Positions 36,636 through 46,058 of a DNA stretch of 50,276 nucleotides are shown here, in pieces. Source of the stretch: an uncultured Collinsella sp. (GTDB taxonomy: Bacteria; Actinomycetota; Coriobacteriia; Coriobacteriales; Coriobacteriaceae); NCBI GenBank assembly GCA_905208635.1, contig CAJLPX010000016.1, positions 1 to 50,276 on the forward strand, read 5' to 3'. The position numbers were made by a program, and so were the translations under genes. Below the pieces are notes generated by a model that was not told the DNA's origin, ran no database searches, and saw only the letters and a program-made list of their open reading frames with translations. Each line of letters begins with the position of its first letter. The first letter of the stretch is position 1.

Positions 36636-39506
36636 ATGAGTCGCCGCAACACCGAGCTGCTCTTGCTCATCGCCTCGGCGTTCCCCGTCATCCTGCTGTA
36701 TGCGATGTACGTGCTCACCGCGGGCGCCGCCATCTCCTTTGAGACGCTCGCCGTGCCGATCGGCCTCTTTGCCGCCTTCGCCGCGGCACATATCGCCGTG
36801 CGCATCTTGGCGCCCGGCGCCGACCCCGCCATCCTACCCATCGTATTTATACTTTCGGGCATCGGCATCACGTTCGTGACACGCCTCGCCCCCGCTCTCG
36901 CCATCTCACAGCTCATCATCCTGTTTGTCTCGGTGGCCCTGATGGTGGGAACGCTCGCACTGGTCAAAAACCTCGACGTGGTCATGCGCTACAAGTACAC
37001 CTTTGGCATCATCGGCATCATCCTGCTGATGCTGCCCATCTTTATTGGCACCACGATCTCGGGCTCCAAGCTGTGGATTCGCATCGCGGGCTTTACCATC
37101 CAGCCCGGCGAGTTCGCCAAGGTCTTTATCGTGCTGTTCCTGGCCGGGTACCTGGCCGAGAACCGCGAGCTGCTCTCCATCTCCAACCGCAAGATCTTAG
37201 GTCTTAAGATCCCTCGCCTGCGACTGCTGCTGCCGCTGTTTGCCGTGTGGGGTGTGTGCCTGCTCGTCGTCGTCTTCGAACGCGATCTGGGTTCGGCCGT
37301 GCTGTTCTACACCATCTTCTTGCTGATGCTCTACGTTGCCACGGGACGATTCTCGTATGTCGTTATCGGCCTTGCGCTCTTAGCCGTTGGAGCCGTGGGC
37401 GCCTACAAGTTCCTGTCTCACGTTCAGGTGCGTTTCCAGGTTTGGGTCGATCCGTTTAAGGACGCCCAGGGCCAGGGCTACCAGATCGTCCAGTCGCTCT
37501 TCTCGCTTGCCGATGGCGGTCTGGTCGGTGTTGGTATCGGCAACGGCATGGCCAACAACATCCCTGTCGTCGAGTCCGACTTTATCTTCTCGGCCATCGG
37601 CGAGGAAATGGGCCTTTTGGGCGGCGGCGCCGTGCTCATCCTGTTTATGCTTTTTGCCGTGCGTGGCCTCACCACGGCTGCCCGCGCTAAGTCCGACCTT
37701 GCCGCCTTTAGCGCCACCGGTCTTACGGCAGCCATCAGCTTCCAGGCCTTCTTAATCGTTGGCGGCGTAACCCGCCTGATCCCGCTGACCGGCGTCACCC
37801 TGCCCTTTATGAGCCAGGGCGGCTCCTCGCTGCTGGCGAGCTTTATCATCGTCGCGCTGCTGCTGCGCGCCGGCGACGAGGCAACCGGACGCGAAGCAGA
37901 GCTCACCGGCACCGGCACCATGGCCGCCATCACCGATGACCAGGTCGCATCCGCCGCTGCCCCGACCGGTACGCGTTTTGCCAGCGCACCTTCCTACGGC
38001 CACGGCAACCACTCCGCGGGTTCTCGCATGCGTCGTCGCCTGCTCGACACGCCTGAGTCCGGCGTGCTCGGCCGCGTGGCACTTGCCAACCGTCTAACTC
38101 GTGCCGTGTTTGCCTTTACGGCGCTGTTCGCCATCCTTATCGGCAACCTCACCTATGTCCAGGTCATCAAGGCGAAGGACTACCAGGACATGCCGACCAA
38201 CAACCACACCATCGCCCGCTCCAAGTACATCCAGCGTGGCTCCATCATCACGTCCGACGGCGTGACGCTAGCCGAGTCGCTGCAGCAGGAGGACGGCACC
38301 TACGCCCGTTCCTACCCCAACGGCAACATGGCCGCGCACGTGGTGGGCTACGTGAGCCAGCAATACGGCACCGCCGGCATCGAGAGCGTCATGAACGATA
38401 CGCTCACCGGCTCCAAGGATTACTCCAGCTGGAACAACGCCATCGCGTCGCTTGCGGGGCAGACCCAGCCGGGCAATACCGCCAAGCTCACCATCGACTC
38501 GCGCATCCAGACGGCTGCCGAGCAGGCGCTCAAGGGCTTTAAGGGCGCTGTGGTGGTCATGGATCCGCGCACCGGTGCGGTTCTTGCGTGCGCGAGCTCG
38601 CCCACCTACGACAACACCAACATCGATGCGCTGCTCCAGTCGGGCGGCGGCGAGGACGGCTCCATGTACGACCGTGCCATGAACGCGCTGTACACCCCGG
38701 GCTCGACCTTTAAGGTCGTCACGCTCTCCGCGGCGCTCGAAACCGGCACCGCCAGCCTTACCAGCACGTACCAGGCGCCCGGCTCCATGGATATTGGCAA
38801 CGCGCCGGTCACCAACTCTGCCAACGAGAGCTACGGCACCATCAGCCTGCAGCAGGCCTTCGCCGTGTCGTCCAACGTCGTCTTTGGCCAGGTGGCCAAC
38901 GAGATTGGCGCCAGCTCGCTCGTCCAGTTTGCCAACGCCTTTGGCTACGGCCAAAAGCTCGGCCAGGATCTGACCACCGCGGCTTCCATCATGGCCGACC
39001 CGTCGCTTATGACCGAGTGGGAGACCGCTTGGGCAGGCGCCGGCCAGCCCGTCGGCATGGACCACACGCCTGGCCCGCAGACCACCGTCATGCAGAATTG
39101 CGTGATCGCTGCCGCTATCGCCAACAGCGGCGTGGTCATGGACCCGTTCTTTGTGTCCCAGATACTCGCCCCGGACGGAACCGTGGTCAAGACCACGCAG
39201 TCCCGCTCGCTGGGCCAGGCTGTCAGCTCTGCCACGGCCGACCAGGTCAAGCAGGCCATGCTCGCCGTCGTCCAGTCCGGTACCGGCACCGATGCCCAGA
39301 TTCCGGGCGTCAAGGTTGCCGGCAAGACCGGTTCGGCCGAGACCGGCGGCACCAACGTCAACTCTATGTTTGTTGGCTTTGCACCTTACGATTCACCCAC
39401 GGTTGCCATCTCGGTAGCCCTGGAGGATTACGACAAACACGACGTCGAGGCGGCCAAGATTGCCGGCATCGTCCTGACCGCGGCGCTCGCCGCACAGGGA
39501 GCGTGA
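36636..39506 (+). CDS. RodA/FtsW (SEDS) - class B penicillin-binding protein fusion
   Basis: 956 residues. Residues about 1-420 form the ten-helix SEDS glycosyltransferase: ISGSKLWIRI, FERDLGSAV, DFIFSAIGEEMGLLGG, LPFMSQGGSSLL. After a roughly 60-residue Ser/Gly/His linker a second anchor helix (about 495-515) leads into the PBP transpeptidase. Its catalytic Ser690 is in GSTFK, the SSN motif at 745-747 and Lys897-T-G in KTGSAE. In other actinobacteria rodA and pbpA are separate neighbouring genes in this operon position; here they are one reading frame. It should polymerise and cross-link peptidoglycan as one chain. The start MSRRNTEL has GGGAG upstream. Confidence 0.93.
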   Translation: MSRRNTELLLLIASAFPVILLYAMYVLTAGAAISFETLAVPIGLFAAFAAAHIAVRILAPGADPAILPIVFILSGIGITFVTRLAPALAISQLIILFVSVALMVGTLALVKNLDVVMRYKYTFGIIGIILLMLPIFIGTTISGSKLWIRIAGFTIQPGEFAKVFIVLFLAGYLAENRELLSISNRKILGLKIPRLRLLLPLFAVWGVCLLVVVFERDLGSAVLFYTIFLLMLYVATGRFSYVVIGLALLAVGAVGAYKFLSHVQVRFQVWVDPFKDAQGQGYQIVQSLFSLADGGLVGVGIGNGMANNIPVVESDFIFSAIGEEMGLLGGGAVLILFMLFAVRGLTTAARAKSDLAAFSATGLTAAISFQAFLIVGGVTRLIPLTGVTLPFMSQGGSSLLASFIIVALLLRAGDEATGREAELTGTGTMAAITDDQVASAAAPTGTRFASAPSYGHGNHSAGSRMRRRLLDTPESGVLGRVALANRLTRAVFAFTALFAILIGNLTYVQVIKAKDYQDMPTNNHTIARSKYIQRGSIITSDGVTLAESLQQEDGTYARSYPNGNMAAHVVGYVSQQYGTAGIESVMNDTLTGSKDYSSWNNAIASLAGQTQPGNTAKLTIDSRIQTAAEQALKGFKGAVVVMDPRTGAVLACASSPTYDNTNIDALLQSGGGEDGSMYDRAMNALYTPGSTFKVVTLSAALETGTASLTSTYQAPGSMDIGNAPVTNSANESYGTISLQQAFAVSSNVVFGQVANEIGASSLVQFANAFGYGQKLGQDLTTAASIMADPSLMTEWETAWAGAGQPVGMDHTPGPQTTVMQNCVIAAAIANSGVVMDPFFVSQILAPDGTVVKTTQSRSLGQAVSSATADQVKQAMLAVVQSGTGTDAQIPGVKVAGKTGSAETGGTNVNSMFVGFAPYDSPTVAISVALEDYDKHDVEAAKIAGIVLTAALAAQGA

Positions 39507-39638
39507 TGCCCATGATCAAAGCGGATACTTATGGCGCGCCGCGGCCGATGAGCTAGCGGCAACACGCCACACGGCCCCAGCGGCCACACATCTGGTACTA
39601 CACACATCGTTGAGCGAATAGTTATGTTAGGAGCAGGA

Positions 39639-41600
39639 ATGGAACAGAGGGTCCTCGGGGGAAGATACCTCCTCAAGGATAAGGTGGGGACAGGCGGTAT
39701 GGCGACCGTCTTCCGTGCACAGGATCAGGTCCTCGACCGCACGGTTGCCGTCAAGATCATGCTGCCGCAGTATGCCGGCGACGCCACCTTCGCCGCCCGC
39801 TTTAAACAGGAGGCTCAGGCAGCTGCCGGCCTGTCCTCCCCCTATATCGTGGGCGTCTACGACTGGGGCAAGGACGGCGACACCTATTACATCGTCATGG
39901 AGTACCTGCGCGGTACCGACCTTAAGAGCGGCATCAAGAGCCACGGCGCCCTCGATCCCAAGAAGGTCGCGCAGATCGGCTCGCAGATCAGCTCCGCACT
40001 TTCGGTCGCACACAAGCACGAGATCATCCACCGCGACATTAAGCCGCAAAACATCATGGTGCTACCCGACGGCAACATCAAGGTAATGGATTTTGGCATC
40101 GCACGCGCCAAGAACAGCCACCTCACGCAGGATAACAACGTTCTGGGCACCGCCCACTATGTAAGCCCCGAGCAGACCCGCGGCCAGGACCTCGGCCCCA
40201 CCTCGGATATCTACTCGCTGGGTGTCGTCATGTACGAGTGCGCCACCGGCCGCGTGCCCTTTGACGGCGACGACGCCATCTCGGTCGCGCTCAAGCAGGT
40301 CAACGAGCTCCCCATCCCGCCGAGCCAGATCAACTCCGGCGTCGATGCCGACCTTGAGCGCATCATCCTCAAGTGCATGGAGAAGGACCCGGCAAACCGC
40401 TTCCAGACCGCCGACGAGCTGCGTCAGGTGCTCAACAGCTACCTGTCGGGCCGTGCCGTCAACATCTCGGAGCCCACGCGCATCATCGGTGCCCCCGGTG
40501 AGCTGGGCGCCACCAAGACTCGCGAGCTTTCCGATCAGACGCGCGCCATGGTGCGTCCCGTCTCGGGCGTGAGCGGCCAGAATACCGCCCGTAGCTCGGT
40601 TTCGGGCTCCACCGGCTCCTACGAGGTCGAAAAGCCCAAATCCAACAAGAACAAGATCATCGCCGCCGTGGTGGCAGCCGTTGCCGTCATCGGTATCGTG
40701 GTGGCCTTTGCCACAGGACTCTTTGGCGGCGAGCAGGTCACCGTGCCCGATGTGCTAGGCAAGGACCAGCAGACTGCCGTCGAGCAGATCAAGGAAGCCG
40801 GCCTCGAGGTCGGCACCATCGACCAAAGCTACAACGACGATGTCGACGAGGGCAAGGTCGCCGAGCAGACGCCCAACGGCAACACCAAGAAGGCCAAGGG
40901 CACCAAGGTGAACCTGGTAATCTCCAAGGGCCCCAAGCCCTCCGAGAAGGTCGAGGTTCCCCGGCTGGTCGGCCTGACCAAGGACCAGGCAGAAGCCGCG
41001 CTGGCAAGCGTTGGCCTGAAGGGCAACGCCTCCGAGGAGGCCAACGAGGCCGATGAGGGCCAGGTCTTTGAGCAGGGCACCGAAGCCGGTAAGGAAGTCG
41101 AGAAGGGCACGACCATCTCGTACAAGGTCTCGAGCGGCCCGGATACCACGTCCGTCCCCGACCTGACCGACATGACCGAGGCCCAGGCGCGCAACGCCCT
41201 CGATATGGCAGGCTTTGGCGTCGACGTGAGCTACCAGGAGAACGACTCGGTTACCGAGGGCACCGTGATTAGCTGGAACCCCAGCGGCAAGCAGAAGCCT
41301 GGCGCCACGATTACCGTCGTCATTGCCAAGAAGTCCGGCAAAGCCAGCGTTCCGGGCAACCTGTACGGCAAGAGCATCTCCGCCGCCGTTACCGCGCTCA
41401 ACAACGCCGGGTTCTACAACATCGCATTCTGCGATCAGAACGGTAACCCCGTGAGCGGCAACGAAAACGCCACCGTTACGGGCGTCTCCCCCACCGGCAA
41501 GCAGTCTACCGACAGCACGATTACGCTGACGGTTGCACTTTCTGGCTCGGGTTCGGGTTCAGGCACGAGCACGGGCGACGATTCCGGTACGACCAACTAG
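39639..41600 (+). CDS. pknB: PASTA-domain Ser/Thr protein kinase
   Basis: 653 residues. Cytosolic kinase about 1-275: GTGGMATV, Lys39 in VAVKI, H131-R-D133-IKPQN, D151-FG, GTAHYVSPEQ. A juxtamembrane region with several Thr follows, then a membrane helix (about 344-363) and four extracellular PASTA repeats (start motifs VTVPDVLGKD, VEVPRLVGLT, TSVPDLTDMT, ASVPGNLYG). PASTA units bind muropeptide or lipid II, so the kinase reports on wall synthesis. A Ser/Gly tail ends the protein. The start MEQRVLGG has AGGAG; an ATG 15 bp upstream lacks a site. Confidence 0.96.
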   Translation: MEQRVLGGRYLLKDKVGTGGMATVFRAQDQVLDRTVAVKIMLPQYAGDATFAARFKQEAQAAAGLSSPYIVGVYDWGKDGDTYYIVMEYLRGTDLKSGIKSHGALDPKKVAQIGSQISSALSVAHKHEIIHRDIKPQNIMVLPDGNIKVMDFGIARAKNSHLTQDNNVLGTAHYVSPEQTRGQDLGPTSDIYSLGVVMYECATGRVPFDGDDAISVALKQVNELPIPPSQINSGVDADLERIILKCMEKDPANRFQTADELRQVLNSYLSGRAVNISEPTRIIGAPGELGATKTRELSDQTRAMVRPVSGVSGQNTARSSVSGSTGSYEVEKPKSNKNKIIAAVVAAVAVIGIVVAFATGLFGGEQVTVPDVLGKDQQTAVEQIKEAGLEVGTIDQSYNDDVDEGKVAEQTPNGNTKKAKGTKVNLVISKGPKPSEKVEVPRLVGLTKDQAEAALASVGLKGNASEEANEADEGQVFEQGTEAGKEVEKGTTISYKVSSGPDTTSVPDLTDMTEAQARNALDMAGFGVDVSYQENDSVTEGTVISWNPSGKQKPGATITVVIAKKSGKASVPGNLYGKSISAAVTALNNAGFYNIAFCDQNGNPVSGNENATVTGVSPTGKQSTDSTITLTVALSGSGSGSGTSTGDDSGTTN

Positions 41601-41652
41601 TCGCAACCCAACCGCTCATTACGGCTCTCGCCGCAAACATATTCGCTCACAG

Positions 41653-41692
41653 GCGCCCGCTTGCTCCCCCAGCAAGCGGGCGCTTCGTTTTT
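41653..41692 (+). terminator. intrinsic terminator of the kinase/cell-wall operon
   Basis: Perfect 13-bp stem GCGCCCGCTTGCT..AGCAAGCGGGCGC, then TTCGTTTTT, 50 bp after the pknB stop. Confidence 0.9.
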
Positions 41693-41711
41693 GACATGGC
41701 ATGAACCAGAA

Positions 41712-41740
41712 GAGCCCGGCACCGTGGTGGTACCGGGCTC
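41712..41740 (-). terminator. hairpin downstream of the tRNA remnant
   Basis: GAGCCCGGCACC..GGTACCGGGCTC, one G-U pair, on the 3' side of the leftward tRNA fragment. It probably was the tRNA gene's terminator. Confidence 0.55.
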
Positions 41741-41750
41741 GACAAATCTC

Positions 41751-41795
41751 TGGTGCCCCCGGGCGGATTCGAACCGTCGACACCCGCTTTAGGAG
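41751..41795 (-). other. att site: 3' half of tRNA-Arg(CCU)
   Basis: Leftward strand: anticodon loop CTCCTAA (anticodon CCU), the 3' anticodon stem, T-arm GGTTCGAATCC, acceptor CGGGGGC, discriminator A and an encoded CCA. The 5' half is absent: the sequence next to the anticodon loop has no D-arm or acceptor strand. This is the standard att remnant left where an integrase recombines in the 3' half of a tRNA gene; the integrase starts 190 bp away. An A-C mismatch in the T-stem suggests drift. Confidence 0.8.
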
Positions 41796-41987
41796 ATATG
41801 ATTTAATGCTACCCCCTACTGTTCATCAAGCATCATTGAACACCATATAACCGCAGATAAACATAGCAGTTTGTGTCTTTTACCTCCGGTAGCTGCGCCT
41901 ACGCTTTTACAAACATATTACTAACAGCTTTAGCTAAACTGCACTCAATGAATTGTTGAAAACTATTCAAAGAAACGGAGTGCAAAG

Positions 41988-43235
41988 ATGTCAGAACAGC
42001 CACTAATTAGCGGAAGAGGCACGTGTTGGAAAGACAAGAGATCACCTAACACCTATCGCTATTATTTTTCCCTTGGGGTCAAGGACCCTAAGACAGGGCG
42101 TTACAAACGATCCCCAACTTATACGGTTCGTTGCAAGACTAAAACAGAAGCTAAGGCTGCAATGCAGGCCAAGCTGGCTGAAATCAACTCCTCTGGCACG
42201 ATCACTAAAACTAAAAAGCCCACTTTGCTTGCGTCCTACTGCTGGGCCTTTCATGAAAATAGGGACACCGAGCTTGCGCCAACGAGCTATGAAAGAGAAG
42301 CGTACGATTGCAGGCATATCGAAGACCTATTCGGTGCGTTTCAGACAATTGAGGGGCTAACTCCCGATCTAATCGAAGAAACATATGCCGAAGCTTGTCG
42401 TACGGGAAAATACAAACCATCTGAGCTTGTACGAATCAATGCGAAACTGCGCCAGATTCTGTCGAATGCAGTCGCAAAGAGAATAATTGACCGAAACCCC
42501 TGCGCTACCGTTCATGTTCGCAGACCACGCAACAAAAGAGAATCACTGACAATCGAGCAAGTAGCTACCCTATGCACACATCTTCAACACATTGAGCTCA
42601 CCGCCGAAGCTGTTGGTACGCTAGTACTAGTGTATACGGGTATGCGAAAAGGCGAGATGCTGGGCCTCGAATGGCGCGATTGGGACCCTGCCAATAAAAC
42701 CTTGAAAATTGACAGGCAGTACACCAACGATCATGAACTGAGGGCACCCAAGTCACAAGAAAGCCAACGCAAAATCCCCGTTGGAGAAACCCCGGCCGAA
42801 CGTCTTCAATCATGGTCAGCCATACAAAAAGAGCTCCTGGCCTCTCTGGGGCTGTCCCAGACTGGCAGCACTCCCATCATTAGCGATATTGCTGTCGAGC
42901 AAGGGGTCCCTACTGTCTGTCACATGAAGAACTACATCTTCAACCATTGGTTTCGCGATTTCGCAGTTAGCTGCAATCTTGGAATCTATGAGCCGAATAA
43001 TTCGACTGGCGGAAAACTATATAAGGGCATCTGCCCGCATCAGCTCAGGCATTGCGTAAGCACTTTTATGCTGGCGAACGGATCGGACGTTAGAAGCGTG
43101 CAAGGTATTCTTGGCCACGCGGACCCCAATATCACGCTCAAAACGTATACAAGCCTCGTTCAACAATCAGAAATAAAAGCAGTTAAAGGCTACGAAGACT
43201 TCATCAACGCCTATATACAGAGAAGCGAGAAATAG
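41988..43235 (+). CDS. int: tyrosine integrase of the mobile element
   Basis: 415 residues. N-terminal AP2-like arm-binding domain (SPNTYRYYFSLGVKD), SAM-like core-binding domain, then the catalytic domain: Arg220 in TGMRKGEM, His351-x-x-Arg354 in PHQLRH, His377 in LGHADPN and nucleophile Tyr387 in LKTYTSL. It integrates and excises the element at the adjacent tRNA-Arg site. Next to att and before the xis-like gene, the usual order. GC is lower than in the host genes. Confidence 0.95.
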   Translation: MSEQPLISGRGTCWKDKRSPNTYRYYFSLGVKDPKTGRYKRSPTYTVRCKTKTEAKAAMQAKLAEINSSGTITKTKKPTLLASYCWAFHENRDTELAPTSYEREAYDCRHIEDLFGAFQTIEGLTPDLIEETYAEACRTGKYKPSELVRINAKLRQILSNAVAKRIIDRNPCATVHVRRPRNKRESLTIEQVATLCTHLQHIELTAEAVGTLVLVYTGMRKGEMLGLEWRDWDPANKTLKIDRQYTNDHELRAPKSQESQRKIPVGETPAERLQSWSAIQKELLASLGLSQTGSTPIISDIAVEQGVPTVCHMKNYIFNHWFRDFAVSCNLGIYEPNNSTGGKLYKGICPHQLRHCVSTFMLANGSDVRSVQGILGHADPNITLKTYTSLVQQSEIKAVKGYEDFINAYIQRSEK

Positions 43236-43453
43236 CATGTTTTTCATTCATCGTTTTATTCATAATATTACGGTACTATAATACCGTTTCCGCAGGTAGA
43301 TGCTATATTTGATTGACAACTAATGAGTTTTAATACATGCTAAAGCTGTCAGATGGCTACGCATGTAGTCATAGAAACCGGCCCCCCAAGTGCTTATGAA
43401 CCTGGTAAGTCTTACAAGCACAGGGAGGGCCCTCATTGAAAGGATAGCTCATC
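43236..43453. promoter_or_regulatory. AT-rich control region before the excisionase-like gene
   Basis: It holds a palindrome at 43270-43287 (ACGGTA..TACCGT) and a consensus -35 TTGACA at 43313-43318, with a weak -10 around 43336-43341. The palindrome could bind the small HTH protein encoded next. Confidence 0.45.
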
Positions 43454-43699
43454 ATGGCTACTCCAAAGATTAGCACTCAGGCGTCCACACCGACTTTCCC
43501 CACTGGTGCCGCTCAGTGCGATCGGTTGCTCCGCGTTAACGATATCCGCGAACTCACTGGCTGGAGCGAAAACACCGCACGCAAATTCATGCGCGAGTCC
43601 GGCAAGCTCATCCAAATCCATCGCTCGAATTACATGTTTGAAAGCTCGTTTTATGAGCTTTTCAAGCAGCTTGAAGGTCGTACCGCCCACCTTGACTAG
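43454..43699 (+). CDS. excisionase-like HTH protein
   Basis: 81 residues. Helix-turn-helix segment LLRVNDIRELTGWSENTARKF, then a short beta/wing region, as in MerR-like excisionases and plasmid HTH_17 proteins. Placed directly after the integrase gene with an AAAGGA site. It likely directs excision and may regulate the local promoter. Confidence 0.7.
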   Translation: MATPKISTQASTPTFPTGAAQCDRLLRVNDIRELTGWSENTARKFMRESGKLIQIHRSNYMFESSFYELFKQLEGRTAHLD

Positions 43700-43708
43700 G
43701 TGGTAAAC

Positions 43709-44095
43709 ATGAGCGAGCTACCGTCGATTTCCGACAAATTTTCCGATGATGTTACTGAGCAACGAGAGATTAGAAGGAAAATGGATAACGCGAATTTTAT
43801 TTCGGTGCCCGACTGGGCGTGTTGTGCCACCACTGTCGCTGCCGAGCGCCTCATCCTCGGCCTCGTATGGAAGCTTGGAAATCCTTCCAAAAACAAACGA
43901 GCCATGGGCTTTTACGCAAAAAGCAAATGGATTGAGGAGCGCTACCACCTAAGTAAGAACACGATCTCCCGGGCCTATACCTCTTTGAAGAATAAGGGGT
44001 TTATTCAAAAAGCGGGTGATGGCAGCTGGATGCTTAATTACGCTGCAATCTACCGCGCCGCGATCGAAAACGCTTGGGAGCCCCCGAAATCTTAA
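43709..44095 (+). CDS. winged-helix DNA-binding protein
   Basis: 128 residues. The central and C-terminal part reads as a winged helix: KWIEERYHLSKNTISRAYTS is the HTH and LKNKGFIQKAGDGSWMLN the wing. The N-terminal part, with LILGLVWKLGNPSKN, resembles a replication-initiator or helix-turn-helix domain of plasmid proteins. ATG after AGGTGG, 9 nt beyond the excisionase-like gene: same operon. Role: regulation or replication of the element, not decided. Confidence 0.65.
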   Translation: MSELPSISDKFSDDVTEQREIRRKMDNANFISVPDWACCATTVAAERLILGLVWKLGNPSKNKRAMGFYAKSKWIEERYHLSKNTISRAYTSLKNKGFIQKAGDGSWMLNYAAIYRAAIENAWEPPKS

Positions 44096-44703
44096 GTCCA
44101 CAGACCGACTATCGACGTGGGCTTCTGTCAAACAACCGAGTTAAAAACCACTGAGCCAGAATCCGCTTCAATAGAAGAGGATTCTGGCTCAAATGATATC
44201 CGGCCGTTCGCGCAGCGATGTCCACCGCAATCTGGCAAGAATCGAGGACGGGGAAACCGTCATCGAGGTCGTGAAGGTCGGTAATCGCCAGGCGTCTACA
44301 AAAACATGCCGCGGATGTAAAATGAAGCAGGGTCGAACCGGAACAGTTCCCGGACAATTGGCGTCCGGCCAGACACTTCGATTCGACCCTTTCTCATACC
44401 TGCATCTAAAATACTCCCATAATCATTCTCGACATCTTTAACGCCCTCACCTCCTGCCACCAGCACGTCGTAGGTGCCATTTTCAACGAATCGATATGGC
44501 CGTCCATTCATGGTCTTTAAGGCACGTGATACCATGAAAGCGTGCGGTATTTCTCCAATCGAAAACCTGCGTGAACGCATGACTTGAGACGCTTTTAGAA
44601 CTCACCAAGCGCAGGACAAACACAACTCAACAGCGGCCGCGTATTTGTTCCCAGCCGTACGGCATGGCGGAGCCATGCCCATTGTTGATTGGAGTGCCGC
44701 ACG
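44096..44703. other. 608-bp region with no confident gene
   Basis: Overlapping open frames on both strands (for example 44193-44441 rightward and 44296-44580 leftward), none with a good ribosome site or recognisable family. A palindrome at 44673-44691 (GGCATGG..CCATGCC) precedes the next gene. It may contain decayed cargo. Confidence 0.4.
44152..44191 (-). terminator. hairpin with leftward T-run
   Basis: 13-bp perfect stem TGAGCCAGAATCC/GGATTCTGGCTCA. On the leftward strand it is followed by GTGGTTTTT, indicating an intrinsic terminator for leftward transcription that would start in the unassigned region. Confidence 0.6.
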
Positions 44704-45282
44704 ATGACAGACAACCCAAACGAGAGAAAAATCAGCGAGACGCCCGGCGTGAAGTCCGTCCTCGATGAGGCCGCCGAGCGGATCGAGGCGACATGGCGGG
44801 AGAAGCTGCTGCGCGAGACGGGCAACCTCATGACCGAGAACGCACTGCTCATGGCCCAGGTGGATGAATTCAGCCGCAAGCTCGTCGAGGCGACGGATCG
44901 GAACGAAAGACTTGAGGCCGACTGCAATGAGCGGATTGCCTTTATAGAGGAGAAGTTCGAGCTCGATACCGCGAGCCTCGAGCTCGAGAACAACGAGCTC
45001 CACGCCGCAAGCGTCAGGTACTTCTCCCGTGCTAAGGAGCTCGACAGGCAGGTCGTTCAGCTCCGCGCCGAGGCTGAAGCCATGGCCGATGAGATCGAGC
45101 GCCTGCGCGTCGAGCGTGACGCCGCGTTGAAAGCCCAGGCCGAGCTGAGCGATGCGCTCCTGGCCCAGCACGACCTGATGGCCGCGGTAGCCGCCCTCAA
45201 GGACCGCCTCGCCGCCTCCGAGCAGCGGGCAGCCGCGGCCGAGGCCAAGGTCGAGGCCATGACCCAGATGAAGGATGAGTAG
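44704..45282 (+). CDS. coiled-coil protein
   Basis: 192 residues, almost entirely heptad-type Glu/Ala/Leu/Arg helices from about residue 30 onward (LETDxLELENNEL-like patterns; ALKDRLAASEQRAAAAEAKV). No enzymatic motif. ATG at 44704 behind GGAG. Higher GC than the neighbouring integrase, so cargo of different origin. Such proteins can be structural or scaffolding; no function can be named. Confidence 0.65.
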   Translation: MTDNPNERKISETPGVKSVLDEAAERIEATWREKLLRETGNLMTENALLMAQVDEFSRKLVEATDRNERLEADCNERIAFIEEKFELDTASLELENNELHAASVRYFSRAKELDRQVVQLRAEAEAMADEIERLRVERDAALKAQAELSDALLAQHDLMAAVAALKDRLAASEQRAAAAEAKVEAMTQMKDE

Positions 45283-45300
45283 GTCGCATAGCATCTAATT

Positions 45301-45341
45301 TTCTAGAAACCCTCTAGAGCATTTCTAGGGGGTTTCTAGAA
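45301..45341. terminator. bidirectional hairpin between convergent genes
   Basis: 12-bp arms TTCTAGAAACCC and GGGTTTCTAGAA plus partial inner pairing. On the leftward side it is followed by AAATTAG. Located between the coiled-coil gene and the phosphoesterase operon. Confidence 0.65.
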
Positions 45342-46058
45342 CTGAGAACCGGGCGCAGCACTTTCGATCGGCACGATGTCTCGATAGACCAGGCGATGCC
45401 TGTCGTCGCGCCATTCGTCGCCGTGGTAATGCCCGAAGAGCCAGATGCGATAGTCGAGCCGCCCGTCGAGCTCGCCCAGGAAAGTTTGCAGCGTATCCCC
45501 GCCGCACTCACGTCCGCGCTCGCGGCACAGCTCTCTAGCCAGGGCAGCAGGAGCCTCGTGACTCACCACGTAGTCGACCCTCCAGCCTACGCGGTTGAGC
45601 GAGGCGCGGCAGTGGTCCATCTCTTCCTCGCTCGGCATCTCCTCGGGCCACCAGCTCCTCCCCTCCTTGCGATACTGCCTGTCGTTGCTCGCGGCGCCGC
45701 CCATGGCAAGGACTGTGAACCCGTCGATATCGAACACCTCTCCGCGCATCAGGTGCAGCACGTGCGGTCGCGCCTCATGGACGAGGCCGCCGTTCCACTC
45801 CCGCACCGGCAGTTCTGCCAGCATCCGGTGGTTCTCGTGGTTGCCGTCTACGAAACACGTGGTCCATGGTTTTGACTCAAACCAATCGAGCCAATACCTC
45901 TCAGCATTCGAGCCGTCCCAGACAAAGCCGAAGTCGCCGGCCACGATCACCGCGTCATCGCGCGTCAGGGTCCGGCCCAGCGGCCAATTTTTGAATGCAA
46001 ACCGGCTGGACCCGTACTCGGCCCTGCCGTGCACGTCGCCTGTCACATAGACCGTCAT
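45336..46058 (-). CDS. calcineurin-like metallophosphoesterase 3
   Basis: 240 residues. Metal-binding motifs of the family in order: TGDVHG, VAGDFGF, DGNHENH, VVSHE and FGHYH. These hydrolyse phosphomonoesters or diesters with two metal ions. Starts at an ATG overlapping the previous stop (TGATG). Close homologue of the next-upstream gene (both begin MTVYVTGD). Substrate unknown. Confidence 0.85.
   Translation of the reverse strand: MTVYVTGDVHGRAEYGSSRFAFKNWPLGRTLTRDDAVIVAGDFGFVWDGSNAERYWLDWFESKPWTTCFVDGNHENHRMLAELPVREWNGGLVHEARPHVLHLMRGEVFDIDGFTVLAMGGAASNDRQYRKEGRSWWPEEMPSEEEMDHCRASLNRVGWRVDYVVSHEAPAALARELCRERGRECGGDTLQTFLGELDGRLDYRIWLFGHYHGDEWRDDRHRLVYRDIVPIESAAPGSQF

Noticed and set aside
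41751..41830. Complete tRNA gene
   Set aside because: Only the 3' half folds; no D-arm or 5' acceptor strand follows the anticodon loop.
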